Shown: positions 36,493-45,182 of the stretch, piece by piece
Layout of the letters: each line of letters begins with the position of its first letter
Position numbering within the stretch: position 1 is the stretch's first letter
From: Roseiarcus sp963737365
Lineage (GTDB): Bacteria; Pseudomonadota; Alphaproteobacteria; Rhizobiales; Beijerinckiaceae
Direction of reading: 5' to 3'
Assembly (NCBI GenBank): GCA_963737365.1
Contig: CAVTSD010000007.1
Coordinates: 744,001 to 808,000, forward strand
DNA: 64,000 bases
Translations under genes and position numbers: made by a program
The notes under the pieces: generated by a model
Databases searched by the model: none
What the model was told of the DNA's origin: nothing
The model's input: only the letters and a program-made list of their open reading frames with translations

Positions 36493-39057
36493 ATGAACGA
36501 CTCGACGCCTCTGCTTGAGGTTCGCGATCTCGCCAAGCGATTCGGCTCTGTTGTCGCCCTGCGATCGGCGACGCTGTCTGTTTCTCGCGGCGAGATCCAC
36601 GCGCTCATGGGAGCGAACGGCGCGGGCAAGAGCACGTTGGTCAAGATTCTGACCGGCGTGTTTTCGGCCGATAGCGGGACGTTGGCGGTTGGCGGGGCCG
36701 CGCAGACTTTCCGCTCTCCTGCGGAAGCGCGCCGGGCAGGCATCGTCTCAGTCTATCAGGATCCGGCGCTTGTTCCGGACTTGACCGTCGGCGAGAACAT
36801 GCGCCTGGCGGGTGTTCCCTTCGACAAGGTGCGCACTCACCTGGATGAGCTTGGAGTCGCCGATCTCAAGCTCGGCGAACTCGTGCGCAGCATTCCTTAT
36901 CCGATTTTGCGGCTCATCGATTTGGCTCGCGCGCTCGCGTCCGATCCCACCGTGCTCATGCTGGACGAGATCACGGCGGCTCTTCCGGTCGATCTGTCGG
37001 AACGCGTCTTCGCGGTCGCCCGGCGGTGGCGCGAGCGTGGCAATTCGATCATCTTCATTTCTCATCGCATGGCCGAGGTGGCTGCGCTCTGCGATCGCGC
37101 CACAGTTTTGCGCGATGGCGTCACGGTCGGGGTCACGGATATCGCCGAGGGCAGCGAGGACCAGATCGTGTCGCTCATGCTTGGCGTCGCGCCGGTTAAA
37201 GCTCATCCTTCCGAAGCCAAGCGCGGGAAATTGGATCGCGATGCGCAGGAGGATCCCGCGCTCTCTGTGCATGACCTGAGCTACGGCCATAGCCTCAAGA
37301 ATGTTACCTTTGCTGTGAGGCCGGGAGAAATTCTCGGGGTTGCAGCGCTCGAGGGTCAGGGGCAGCAGGAGCTTTTCGATTGTATTGCTGGCGTGAGCCG
37401 CCTTGATGGTGGGGAAATCGTTGTCCACGGCCGAAAGTTGAAGCTCAACCATCCGGGCGATGCGATCGCCGCGGGCCTTGTGCTCGTCCCCGCAAACCGG
37501 CTTCAGGCCCTCCTGCCGCAACGCTCGATCCGCGAAAATGTCGCTTTGCCGCTCGTCCGCGACCCGCGCGATTGGGGGCTCATCCGAGGCTCTCGAGAGC
37601 GCGAGCGCGTAGGCGCCGCCGTTAAGCGCCTCCAGATCGACGCCCGCGCAGGCTCCGAGCTGCGGCGGCTGAGCGGCGGCAATCAGCAGAAGGTGGTTAT
37701 TGCGCGATGGATTGCCGCCGGCTTTCAAACCCTGCTTTGTTTTGATCCGACGCGGGGTATCGATGTCGGCACCAAGCACCAGATTTATCGGCTCCTGCGA
37801 GAGCTCGCCGAGGCTGGCTCATCCGTGCTCCTGTTCACATCCGAGCTTCCGGAAATAAGCCTGGTTTGCGATCGTGCGATCGTCCTGTTCGGGGGCGAAA
37901 TCGTTGATGAAATGCCGGCCAGCGAGGCAGACGAAGGGGCGCTGCTGCGGGCAGCGCATGGCCTGAGCGCCGCTCGCCCCGCGCCGAGCGGGGCGGACAG
38001 CGGTGCGCGCAACATTGGCTCGCCGCGTCGACCGACGGACGCGACGCCCACACGCGCTGGCCACTTGTCGAATAACGTCGAAGGTCCGAACGCAAGCCGC
38101 GGATTCATCGACGCTTTCGCCAATCATCGGGCGCTCATCGGCATGGCGGCGCTGTTGGTCGCCTTTCTCGCCGCGACTGTTGCGATTCATCCAACATTCG
38201 ATTCGTTCGACTCGCAATCCGTCGCGATGGCCGCGTTGCCGTTAGCCTTCGCCGCGGCTGCGCAAGCAGTGGTCGTGATATCGGGCGGCATTGACTTATC
38301 GATCGGGTCGGTCATGGCGGTCGCCAATGTGCTCGCGGCGAGCACGATGAGAAACGCCAGCTTTGGGGAAGCGCTGCTTCTCGCGATTGCGGTCCTGATC
38401 GCGGGCGCTGCGATCGGCGCCGTGAATGGGCTCATGGTCGTTGTTTCCGGAGTTCCCGACGTCATCGTGACGCTCACCACCGGCTTTATCTGGGGTGGCG
38501 TTGCGCTCCTGATCTTGGAGAAGCCGGGAGGCGGGGCCCCTCCAGAATTCCTCAATCTCGGCACAGGCACGCTCATGACCGAGTGGCTGTCCAACTCGCT
38601 CATTCTGCTGGTCGTGGCTCTGGCTGCGATATGGATCCCGGTCCGCATGTCGAAGATGGGCTTGCGCATTTATGCGACAGGCAGCGACGAGATTGCCGCG
38701 TTCCGGAGCGGCGTCAATGTCAAGATCGCCCGGCTTTCTGCCTATGTTTTGGCCGGCTTGTTCAGCGCGATCGGAGGCATGGGCCTGACGATGACGACCG
38801 GCATAGGCTCGCCCCGTGCTGGCGTGCTTTACACGCTGAGCGGACTGGCCGCGGTCGTCATCGGCGGGGTCAGCCTCACCGGGGGGCGAGGCGGGATCGA
38901 GGGGCCGGTGATCGCCGCATTCGTGCTCACGCTTATTCCCGCCGACCTGATCTTTTTGAACATCGATCCAAATTTCGGCCAGGTGATCCAAGGAACGCTG
39001 ATTGTCCTCGTGGTCATGGCGGGTGGCCTGATTGCTTCGATGAGGAACGCCAGATGA
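36493..39057 (+). CDS. Fused ABC ATPase (two domains) plus permease (transporter D)
   Basis: 854-residue fusion. Residues 1-490 are an RbsA-like tandem ATPase: domain 1 has Walker A GANGAGKST and Walker B LMLDEITAAL but no clear signature; domain 2 has signature LSGGNQQKVVIARW, a degenerate P-loop (LEGQGQQELFDC) and Walker B LLCFDPTRGIDVG, which lacks the usual catalytic Glu. A polar linker of about 60 residues leads to a full CUT2 permease with GGIDLSIGSVMAVAN and GGVSLTGGRGG. ATG 36493 is preferred; starts at 36433 and 36454 are open. A separate permease gene overlaps its stop (ATGA), so the complex would pair a fused and a free membrane subunit. Confidence 0.92.
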   Translation: MNDSTPLLEVRDLAKRFGSVVALRSATLSVSRGEIHALMGANGAGKSTLVKILTGVFSADSGTLAVGGAAQTFRSPAEARRAGIVSVYQDPALVPDLTVGENMRLAGVPFDKVRTHLDELGVADLKLGELVRSIPYPILRLIDLARALASDPTVLMLDEITAALPVDLSERVFAVARRWRERGNSIIFISHRMAEVAALCDRATVLRDGVTVGVTDIAEGSEDQIVSLMLGVAPVKAHPSEAKRGKLDRDAQEDPALSVHDLSYGHSLKNVTFAVRPGEILGVAALEGQGQQELFDCIAGVSRLDGGEIVVHGRKLKLNHPGDAIAAGLVLVPANRLQALLPQRSIRENVALPLVRDPRDWGLIRGSRERERVGAAVKRLQIDARAGSELRRLSGGNQQKVVIARWIAAGFQTLLCFDPTRGIDVGTKHQIYRLLRELAEAGSSVLLFTSELPEISLVCDRAIVLFGGEIVDEMPASEADEGALLRAAHGLSAARPAPSGADSGARNIGSPRRPTDATPTRAGHLSNNVEGPNASRGFIDAFANHRALIGMAALLVAFLAATVAIHPTFDSFDSQSVAMAALPLAFAAAAQAVVVISGGIDLSIGSVMAVANVLAASTMRNASFGEALLLAIAVLIAGAAIGAVNGLMVVVSGVPDVIVTLTTGFIWGGVALLILEKPGGGAPPEFLNLGTGTLMTEWLSNSLILLVVALAAIWIPVRMSKMGLRIYATGSDEIAAFRSGVNVKIARLSAYVLAGLFSAIGGMGLTMTTGIGSPRAGVLYTLSGLAAVVIGGVSLTGGRGGIEGPVIAAFVLTLIPADLIFLNIDPNFGQVIQGTLIVLVVMAGGLIASMRNAR

Positions 39058-40037
39058 GCGCTCCACCGGCTTCTGAGCCCTCCGGGCGCGTCGAGGTCCG
39101 CGATGTTCTCAACTTGTTTCAGCGCAACACTCTTGTCGCGCTCATCCTCTTGCTTCTGCTTTTTGTCGCCGCCGTCGAACTCCTGAAGCCCGGCACGGTC
39201 AATCCAGTATGGCTGTCGAACACGCTCCTGTTTGCGGCGCCTTTGGGGATTCTCGCCGCCGGTCAGACCATGGTTATGTTGACCGGAGGCATCGATCTCT
39301 CGGTCGTCAGCGTAGCCATGGGCTCGGCGTTCTTGCTAACGACGACGGCGCTCAAGTTCGGTTCCGTCACGGCCGTTGCGATCGGGCTCGGCCTGGGGCT
39401 GATCGTGGGAGCGATCAATGGCGTCGGCGTCGCTCTGCTCGGCGTCCAGCCGCTGGTGATGACTCTTGGCACGGGCCTGATGACCCAGGGCGTTATCATC
39501 GTCTACAGTCAGAGGATCCTGGCGTCGCGGTCGATCGTGCCTGACTTCATCCACGCCATCGGGTCCGATCGTTTGGGCATTCTTCCCTTCGACTTGTTCT
39601 TGTGGGCGCCGATCGCCGCGCTTGTCATGGTGGTCCTGAGGCAGACTGGCTTCGGCCGCCTTCTCTACGCGATCGGAGACAACCCCGAAGGCTGCCGGCT
39701 CGCCGGCGTTCGCGTGTGGCGGCTCCTGCTTATCGACTACATCGTTTGCGCGCTCCTCGCGTCCATTGCCGGTTTCGTCCTCGTTGGCCATACCAATTCC
39801 GCCGACCTCAGTTTGGGCTCGACTTACCTTCTGCCGTCCATCGCGGCCGTCATTATTGGCGGCACCTCGATCTTCGGCGGCCGGGGCGGCTACTCGGGGT
39901 CGATCATCGGCGCGCTGATCCTCACGGTGCTCGACGGCCTGTTGACGCTTCTCGATTCCCCGGAGCCGATCAAGCAAATCCTGTACGGCGCAATCATCTT
40001 CGCCTTGGCGGCCGCTTATTCGCGCCTGACCGCCTAG
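39054..40037 (+). CDS. Sugar ABC transporter permease (transporter D, second)
   Basis: 327-residue CUT2 permease with about eight to ten membrane segments, hallmark TGGIDLSVVSVAMGSA and C-terminal GGTSIFGGRGGYSGS. The ATGA overlap with the fusion gene ensures coupled production, consistent with a heterodimeric channel of this protein and the permease domain of the fusion. No frameshift is present, unlike the permeases of transporters B and C. Last gene of the unit; a sugar isomerase-like gene on the other strand ends four bases later. Confidence 0.94.
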   Translation: MSAPPASEPSGRVEVRDVLNLFQRNTLVALILLLLLFVAAVELLKPGTVNPVWLSNTLLFAAPLGILAAGQTMVMLTGGIDLSVVSVAMGSAFLLTTTALKFGSVTAVAIGLGLGLIVGAINGVGVALLGVQPLVMTLGTGLMTQGVIIVYSQRILASRSIVPDFIHAIGSDRLGILPFDLFLWAPIAALVMVVLRQTGFGRLLYAIGDNPEGCRLAGVRVWRLLLIDYIVCALLASIAGFVLVGHTNSADLSLGSTYLLPSIAAVIIGGTSIFGGRGGYSGSIIGALILTVLDGLLTLLDSPEPIKQILYGAIIFALAAAYSRLTA

Positions 40038-40040
40038 GAC

Positions 40041-41105
40041 TCAAGCTTCGTCGCTCAGCCCGAGAAGCTTGTGGACCAAGCTCCTGTCTGCGCCAGAGGA
40101 CGCAAAATCGTCGAAGGCTCTGTCCGTCACGCGGATGATATAGCGCGCGATAAAAGGGGCTCCTTCGGCGGCCGCGACCTCGGGATGCTTGAGGCAATCC
40201 TCCCACTCGTAGACTGCCCAACCGTCAAAATCGTATTCCGCGAGTTTCGAGAAGATCTGGTTGAAGTCGACCTGCCCGTCGCCGAGCGAGCGGTCGCGGG
40301 CGGCGCGTTTGAGCCAGGGCTGGTACCCGGAATAGAAGCCCTGTTTGCCGGTCGGGCGAAACTCGGCGTCTTTCACGTGAAAGCCCTTGATGCGCTCATG
40401 GTAAATGTCGATGAAGGCGACGTAGTCCAACCCCTGCTTGATGAGGTGGCTCGCGTCATAGTTGATGGTGCATCGGGGATGATTGCCGACGGCGGTCAGG
40501 AATCGCTCGAATGTTTCGCCGTCAAATACGTCCTGGCAGGGATGCAGCTCAAACCCAAGGTCAACGCCGGCTTCGTCGAATGCGTTGAGAATGGGCGTCC
40601 AGCGTCGGCCGAGTTCGTCGAACGCGGATTCGATGAGATGGCTCGGTCGTTGCGGCCAGGGATAGCAATACGGCCAGGCAAGCGAACCGGTGAACGTCTG
40701 CGCGACCTTTAGGCCCAAGCGTCGCGACGCCTTTGCCGCGATCTTCATCTCCTCGATCGCCCAGGCCTGACGCGCCTTCGGGTGTCCTTGCACGCTCTCA
40801 GGCGAGAAGGCGTCGCAAATGGCGTCATAGGCAGGATGGACAGCGACGAGCTGACCTTGAAGCGCGGTCACAAGCTCGGTCGCCATCAGGCCTTGGTCTT
40901 TGAGCGCCCCCGTGATCTCGTCGGCATAGGTCTGGCTTTCCGCGCATCGATGCAGGTCGAGGAAGCGGCTATCCGAACTCGGCAGCTGCAGTCCCTTGTA
41001 ACCGAGACTAGCCGCCCATTTGGCGATCCCAGGGAGGGTGTTGAACGGGGCGCGGTCATTCGCAAGCTGCGCGATAAGGAGCGCTGGCCCTTTGATTGTG
41101 CGCAT
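40041..41105 (-). CDS. Sugar phosphate isomerase/epimerase (xylose isomerase-like TIM barrel)
   Basis: 354 residues, AP endonuclease 2/xylose-isomerase-like barrel. Metal- and substrate-side residues are visible in GFELHPCQDVFDGETFERFL, CTINYDASHLIKQGLDY, IKGFHVKDAEFRPTGKQG and the final Glu strand WAVYEWEDCLKHPE. The start MRTIKGPALLIAQL at 41105 is where homology begins; the frame is open to 41393 but that part has no protein character. It probably isomerises or epimerises the sugar imported by transporter D, encoded convergently. Inositol- and allulose-type enzymes share the fold. Confidence 0.9.
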   Translation of the reverse strand: MRTIKGPALLIAQLANDRAPFNTLPGIAKWAASLGYKGLQLPSSDSRFLDLHRCAESQTYADEITGALKDQGLMATELVTALQGQLVAVHPAYDAICDAFSPESVQGHPKARQAWAIEEMKIAAKASRRLGLKVAQTFTGSLAWPYCYPWPQRPSHLIESAFDELGRRWTPILNAFDEAGVDLGFELHPCQDVFDGETFERFLTAVGNHPRCTINYDASHLIKQGLDYVAFIDIYHERIKGFHVKDAEFRPTGKQGFYSGYQPWLKRAARDRSLGDGQVDFNQIFSKLAEYDFDGWAVYEWEDCLKHPEVAAAEGAPFIARYIIRVTDRAFDDFASSGADRSLVHKLLGLSDEA

Positions 41106-41500
41106 CAATCCCTCCGCCAGATTCTTTAGAGCTTTGCGCGAGACGCGCAACGATTGCGCCAGGCGTTTCCCGGTCGTTTGATCGTAGCCGTCGAAGCGCT
41201 TCCGAAACAATCGCCTTTTTGTTCCCGAAGGCGGCGGAGAACTCGGCTGCGGGACGTCGTGCGCGCAAGAGAAAAGCTTGAACCACCTCTCCAGCTCTCG
41301 CGGCGCTCGCGCGGCGCCATTTAGTTGAAGCGAAACCGCGCAGACAGTCGGCGCGCGTACGGGCGGGGGAGCGCGCGTGGCGACCGTTCCCATTTGCGTG
41401 CGTCAATCGCATGGCCCGGAGTCTAAGTTAGATTCCGACGTTTGCCAGTTTGAATCATTTGGCGACGAACTGCAAAAGAGCGCCGGCGAGTTTCGCCGAT
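41106..41500. other. 395-base intergenic stretch
   Basis: No gene supported on either strand. The minus strand carries open frames but without recognisable family text or ribosome sites. It contains the upstream region of the sugar isomerase gene and the region downstream of puhC; a small GC hairpin (GGCGA...TCGCC) lies near 41486-41498. No promoter could be fixed. Confidence 0.5.
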
Positions 41501-41965
41501 CTAGGGGTCTTGCGGCCGCTGCGGCAGAAAATTCGTAAAGACCCGCTCGTTGTCAGGGCCGAAGGCCTCAAGTTCGGCGCTGCGGCCGGTCGAGGGGTCG
41601 TAAAGCGTAACCTGACCGTCCGCCCAGGCCGTGAGGCGGAACGGCGGGTCATCGCCAATCCCGATCGCCTTTCGGCCGCGAGCGAAGCCACGCAGAACCC
41701 CGCGCAGGAATCCGCTCTGGCCCTGGATGACGGCGGCAAGGCGTTCCTCGCTCGCGGAGGTTGGACCGGAGTCGTAGACAAGGACGGCTCCGTCGGAGCG
41801 GTCCTTGAACACAAGGCTCCGCGTCGCGACGACGCTTGAGGCTGGCGGCTGGGCACGGGCGTGGCTCTGATGACCGATAGCGACGGCGGCCAGTGCGAAA
41901 CAGACAAGACCGATCGCGCCGGCCAGGGGGCGCGGATTGGCGATGGGAGCCTGGCGTACAGACAT
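41501..41965 (-). CDS. puhC: Photosynthetic complex assembly protein PuhC
   Basis: 154 residues, the assembly factor that assists formation of the reaction-centre/LH1 core in purple bacteria. One N-terminal membrane helix (AGAIGLVCFALAAVAIG) is followed by the periplasmic domain with RSLVFKDRSDGAVLVYDS, QSGFLRGVLRGFARGRKA, FRLTAWADGQVTLYDPSTGR and AFGPDNERVF. A GAGGAGG ribosome site precedes the ATG. In usual clusters it follows puhA-puhB on the same strand; here it is inverted and lies 3' to none of them, which shows a rearrangement. The gene itself looks complete. Confidence 0.85.
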   Translation of the reverse strand: MSVRQAPIANPRPLAGAIGLVCFALAAVAIGHQSHARAQPPASSVVATRSLVFKDRSDGAVLVYDSGPTSASEERLAAVIQGQSGFLRGVLRGFARGRKAIGIGDDPPFRLTAWADGQVTLYDPSTGRSAELEAFGPDNERVFTNFLPQRPQDP

Positions 41966-42159
41966 GGAGATCCTCCTCGATGGGCGCGCGTTGCGCTACT
42001 TGGCGGTCTCGCAAAAGCGCTGCGGCACGGGTCCGAGGTAGCCAACCGCAGGGGCTGAAAAACAGCCTTCCGGACCTCCAGCCGGCGCGCGGCCGGATGG
42101 AAGCGGCGGCAGGGTCAATGCATCCTGATCGATATAGCCGACGGCCTGACCGTAGGTGA

Positions 42160-42759
42160 CCTCACTTCCCCAGTCCGGTGCGAACGCCGAACCCGTTTCT
42201 CGACAAACAGGAAGACTGGAACGAGAACGCTTTGACCGTGCGGGAATTCTTTCCGCGAGAAGGCTGGTCGGAGTATCTGCTGCAGGAGACTCCGGCGCTT
42301 GGCCAGTCCTACTCCGCGCTTCCGGCGCATGAGGTCGCCGCGCAGAAGGACGTCAAACGCATCTATGAATACATGATGCAGTTTTCCGACGGGATAGGGG
42401 TCAACTGCGGCTTCTGTCACAATTCCCGCGCGTTCTTCGATTGGAGCCAGAGCACGCCGAACCGCTGGATCGGGTACTGGGGCATCCAGATGACGCGCGA
42501 CATCAATCGCAATTTTCTCCTGCAGCTTGGCGCCATCCTGCCCGAGCAGCGCATCCGGCCATTCCAGCCCCGCGAACCGGTGCTGCCGGCGCGCGACGAA
42601 AATCCTCTGCCGGGGAATGCGCTCGCGACCTGCGCCACCTGCCATCATGGCGCGCCGCGTCCGTTAGGCGGCGCCGACATGGTCAAGGACTATCCCGCCC
42701 TGAACGGTCCCACTCCGCCGGCGCCCGCCGGCACTCCAGCCGCCCAGCCTCCGACCTGA
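42160..42759 (+). pseudogene. pufC: pufC 3' half (reaction-centre cytochrome, hemes 3 and 4 only)
   Basis: The C-terminal half of the tetraheme cytochrome subunit that re-reduces the photosynthetic reaction centre. From the GTG at 42178 it reads PFLDKQEDWNENALTVREFF, YEYMMQFSDGIGVNCGFCHN (heme site C77-C80-H81), QSTPNRWIGYWGIQMTRDIN, and CATCHHG (heme site C152-C155-H156), then LGGADMVKDYPALNG. An in-frame TGA at 42157 and absence of any other heme motif upstream show that the first half with signal peptide and hemes 1 and 2 is lost. Without export it could not mature. It is 25 bases ahead of puhA. Confidence 0.85.
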
Positions 42760-42784
42760 GCCACTAGCAAGGGAGCCCATCCTC

Positions 42785-43555
42785 ATGCCGATCGGCGCCA
42801 TCACCAGCGACATCGACGTCACTCAGCTCGTGCTGGGCGCGTTCTTCCTCTTCTTCATCGGCCTCGTCTACCATCTCCGGCAGGAGGACAAGCGCGAGGG
42901 ATATCCCACTGTCGACCCGGCGACGGGACGACGGGCGAACGGCTTTCCCGACCCGCCCCCGCCGAAGACCTTCAGGCTACTCGACGGCGGGGAGACGACG
43001 ACTCCGCGCCATGACGATCCCCCGGAGATCGCCGCTGCGCCGCTGCATAGGTTTCCCGGCGCGCCGCTCGTGCCGACGGGCGATCCCTTGCGGGACGGAG
43101 TCGGGCCTGCAGCCTTCGCGCTGCGGCGCGAACGGCCGCTGATCTACGCCGACGACAAGATCCAGGTCCTCCCCATGCGCGCGCTCGAGGACTGGTCGCT
43201 CTTCGAGGGCGACGCCGATCCGCGCGGCATGACGGTGATCGGCGCCGACGGCCAGCCGGCCGGCGTGATCCGCGATCTCTGGATCGACCGGTCCGTCAAG
43301 ATCCTTCGCTATCTGGAAGTCGAAATCGCGGGGCCGGGGGAGCCGCGGCGGGCGCTCCTGCCCATTTACTACGCCGACATCAAGCGGCGACGAAACCGCG
43401 TCTATGTGAGGGCGCTGCGTTCAGCCCAGTTCGCCGATGTGCCTGAGCTTCGCGAGCCGGACAGGATCACCGCCCGCGAGGAGGATCGCATCAATGCTTA
43501 TTACGCGGGGGGCGAGTTTTACGGCCGACGCGCAATCTCGGGCTTCGCGTCGTGA
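42785..43555 (+). CDS. puhA: Photosynthetic reaction centre H subunit PuhA
   Basis: 256 residues, full length for the H subunit, which caps the L and M subunits at the cytoplasmic face and guides protons to QB. One N-terminal membrane helix (VTQLVLGAFFLFFIGLVYHL) is followed by the globular domain with RRERPLIYADDKIQVLPMRA, DADPRGMTVIGADGQPAG, DLWIDRSVKILRYLEVEI and the end RITAREEDRINAYYAGGEFYG. All expected blocks are present. A GGGAG ribosome site precedes the ATG, and a GTGA overlap leads into the puhB gene. The L and M subunit genes are not in the window. Confidence 0.94.
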   Translation: MPIGAITSDIDVTQLVLGAFFLFFIGLVYHLRQEDKREGYPTVDPATGRRANGFPDPPPPKTFRLLDGGETTTPRHDDPPEIAAAPLHRFPGAPLVPTGDPLRDGVGPAAFALRRERPLIYADDKIQVLPMRALEDWSLFEGDADPRGMTVIGADGQPAGVIRDLWIDRSVKILRYLEVEIAGPGEPRRALLPIYYADIKRRRNRVYVRALRSAQFADVPELREPDRITAREEDRINAYYAGGEFYGRRAISGFAS

Positions 43556-44076
43556 AGCCCGGCGCATCGAACTTGCTCGGTCCCGACGGCGCTCCGGTCC
43601 TCTGGGAGGGCCGGCCTGGCTTCCGCGCGGCAGCGTTCCGGATTTGGCATCTGCGAGCGATCGCCCTCTATTTCGTCACGCTGCTGGCTGACGGCGCGTT
43701 GAGGATGGCGCGAGGCGAGGCGGGCCCCGACGGGCTTGCAGGAGAGGCCAGGCTGCTCGCAATGGGAGTCGCCGTCGCCGCGATGCTTACGATCTTCGCC
43801 TGGCTTACGCATCGCACCACGAATTACGCGATAACGGAGCGGCACGTCATTATGCGGTTCGGCGTCGGCCTGCCGCGAAAACTCGTCATTCCGTTCGGCG
43901 CGATCGTCGAGGTAAAACTACGCGTCAACGGAGACCGCACCGCGGACATAGCGCTCAGGCTGAAGGAGGGTCAGGGGGTGATGTATCTGAAGCTCTGGCC
44001 CCATGTCCGGCGGCGCGCTGGGTACAGCGACGTGATTTGCTCTAGCCGGATGCAAGACTGGAGCTCGAGTGGCTAA
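43552..44076 (+). pseudogene. puhB: puhB, 3'-truncated
   Basis: PuhB is a membrane assembly factor for the reaction centre. The product has its N-terminal part (GAPVLWEGRPGFRAAAFRIW), membrane helices, and the PH-like core TTNYAITERHVIMRFGVGLP and LVIPFGAIVEVKLRVNGDRT. It matches the family to VMYLKLWPHVRR (near 44010), after which the expected final 40 residues are replaced by unrelated text and a stop. It is 174 residues instead of about 210. The GTG start overlaps the puhA stop. The break lies next to an orphan gene and a tRNA, suggesting insertion or deletion at this point. Confidence 0.82.
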
Positions 44077-44911
44077 GCAAGACAATGAGGGTAAGGCGCT
44101 CGATGCCGTTCTCCGGTTCATCGAAGGGCGCGATAATGCCCCTCGCAAGAATGATGGCTGGTCGCCAGACGATCCTAAGAACCCGGACGCGGACCAGCTG
44201 CGGCGAGTCGACTACGTCTGCACGGTCGGGCGATTGCTCTATGCCTTCGAGCATACCCGTATCGAGCCCTTCCCCAACCAATTCACGGATCGCGAGGTCT
44301 GGGACCTTATCGTTCCCTTCGATGCGTCCGTTGGGTTGACAGGCTGCAAAGTTGAACAGGTGCAAGACGCGCTCATTGAATGGATCGAGACGAACGCTGC
44401 GCACGTTCCGGTCGTCCCGCTCGACTGGCGGTACACCTACCCGCATCTGACCGCACATGGCGTCCCGTTCCGATTTTCTCTGGATAGGTTCTCGCTGCAA
44501 GGTTACCCGCGCGATAGTCCCCTTTGCGGCCTGTTTAGGACAAAAACAGTTGCACCTGCCGATCTCGATCGACAGCGAGCGGGGCGTCTCAAGACAGCGA
44601 GCGGACGCAAATCTCCGAAGTTAGCCATATGGAAGCAGGATTCGGGTGCACGAACGGTCCTCGTCCTTGAGGAGGACGACCTGTGGCTGACCAATCATTT
44701 CCTCGTTGACCACGCATTGGGCCAAGCGGAGGCGAACACTCCCGATGCGCCTGATGAGGTTTTTATGGTTAGCACCGGTCTTGACCAAACATGGTGGGTG
44801 GTCTGCCTTCGTGGCCTGGGGAGGGTCGACGGGAACCCAATGCCTAACCGCGAATTTGATCCAAGCGAACTCACGGCGCTCACGCCGCGCGGTAAGGTAG
44901 CCCAGTGGTAG
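44069..44911 (+). CDS. Orphan hypothetical protein next to tRNA-Gln
   Basis: 280 residues from a GTG that overlaps the stop of truncated puhB. No signal peptide, no membrane helix, no family recognised. Visible text is globular with many Trp and Asp residues (FTDREVWDLIVPFD, VPVVPLDWRYTYPHLTAHG, DDLWLTNHFLVDHALGQ, STGLDQTWWVVCLRGLGR). Base composition is less GC-rich than in neighbours, which with the position between a broken gene and a tRNA suggests recent acquisition. No integrase lies nearby. Confidence 0.6.
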   Translation: MAKQDNEGKALDAVLRFIEGRDNAPRKNDGWSPDDPKNPDADQLRRVDYVCTVGRLLYAFEHTRIEPFPNQFTDREVWDLIVPFDASVGLTGCKVEQVQDALIEWIETNAAHVPVVPLDWRYTYPHLTAHGVPFRFSLDRFSLQGYPRDSPLCGLFRTKTVAPADLDRQRAGRLKTASGRKSPKLAIWKQDSGARTVLVLEEDDLWLTNHFLVDHALGQAEANTPDAPDEVFMVSTGLDQTWWVVCLRGLGRVDGNPMPNREFDPSELTALTPRGKVAQW

Positions 44912-44960
44912 CCGGAGTTTGAATTTTCTTAGACACTTCCGAATAAGTTATTGAAATTAC

Positions 44961-45034
44961 TGGCTGGGGGACCTGGATTCGAACCAAGATTGACGGAGTC
45001 AGAGTCCGCTGTTCTACCGTTGAACTATCCCCCA
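44961..45034 (-). tRNA. trnQ: tRNA-Gln (anticodon CUG)
   Basis: 74 bases including the encoded CCA. Acceptor TGGGGGA pairs with TCCCCCA, the anticodon stem GCGGA/TCCGT encloses CTCTGAC with anticodon CTG, and the T-arm has GGTTCGAATCC. Discriminator base is G. The form is the usual rhizobial tRNA-Gln. Confidence 0.96.
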
Positions 45035-45182
45035 ACGGGCGCCTAGACGCGCGTCGTCGCGCGTCAGCGTGGCGCGTCAATAGCGAAGCGGGGCGGGCGG
45101 CGCAAGCGCTTCGGGCCCATGGCCGCGCCGTTCGGTTCACTCCGGCGATCTCGCGGGCGAAGGGTGCGCGCCGCTGTGCAAC

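Noticed and set aside
41106..41393. 96-codon upstream extension of the sugar isomerase frame
   Set aside because: Arg/Pro/Ala-rich text without family match; homology and a plausible start begin at 41105.
41996..42177. Minus-strand fragment of about 60 codons upstream of puhC, containing APDWGSEVTYGQAVGYIDQD
   Set aside because: Looks weakly protein-like and ends with a stop before puhC, but no family could be assigned and its start would lie inside the pufC fragment; kept as a curiosity only.
44912..44960. Attachment-site duplicate of the tRNA-Gln 3' end
   Set aside because: No second copy of the tRNA 3' sequence was seen in the window, so an att site cannot be claimed.
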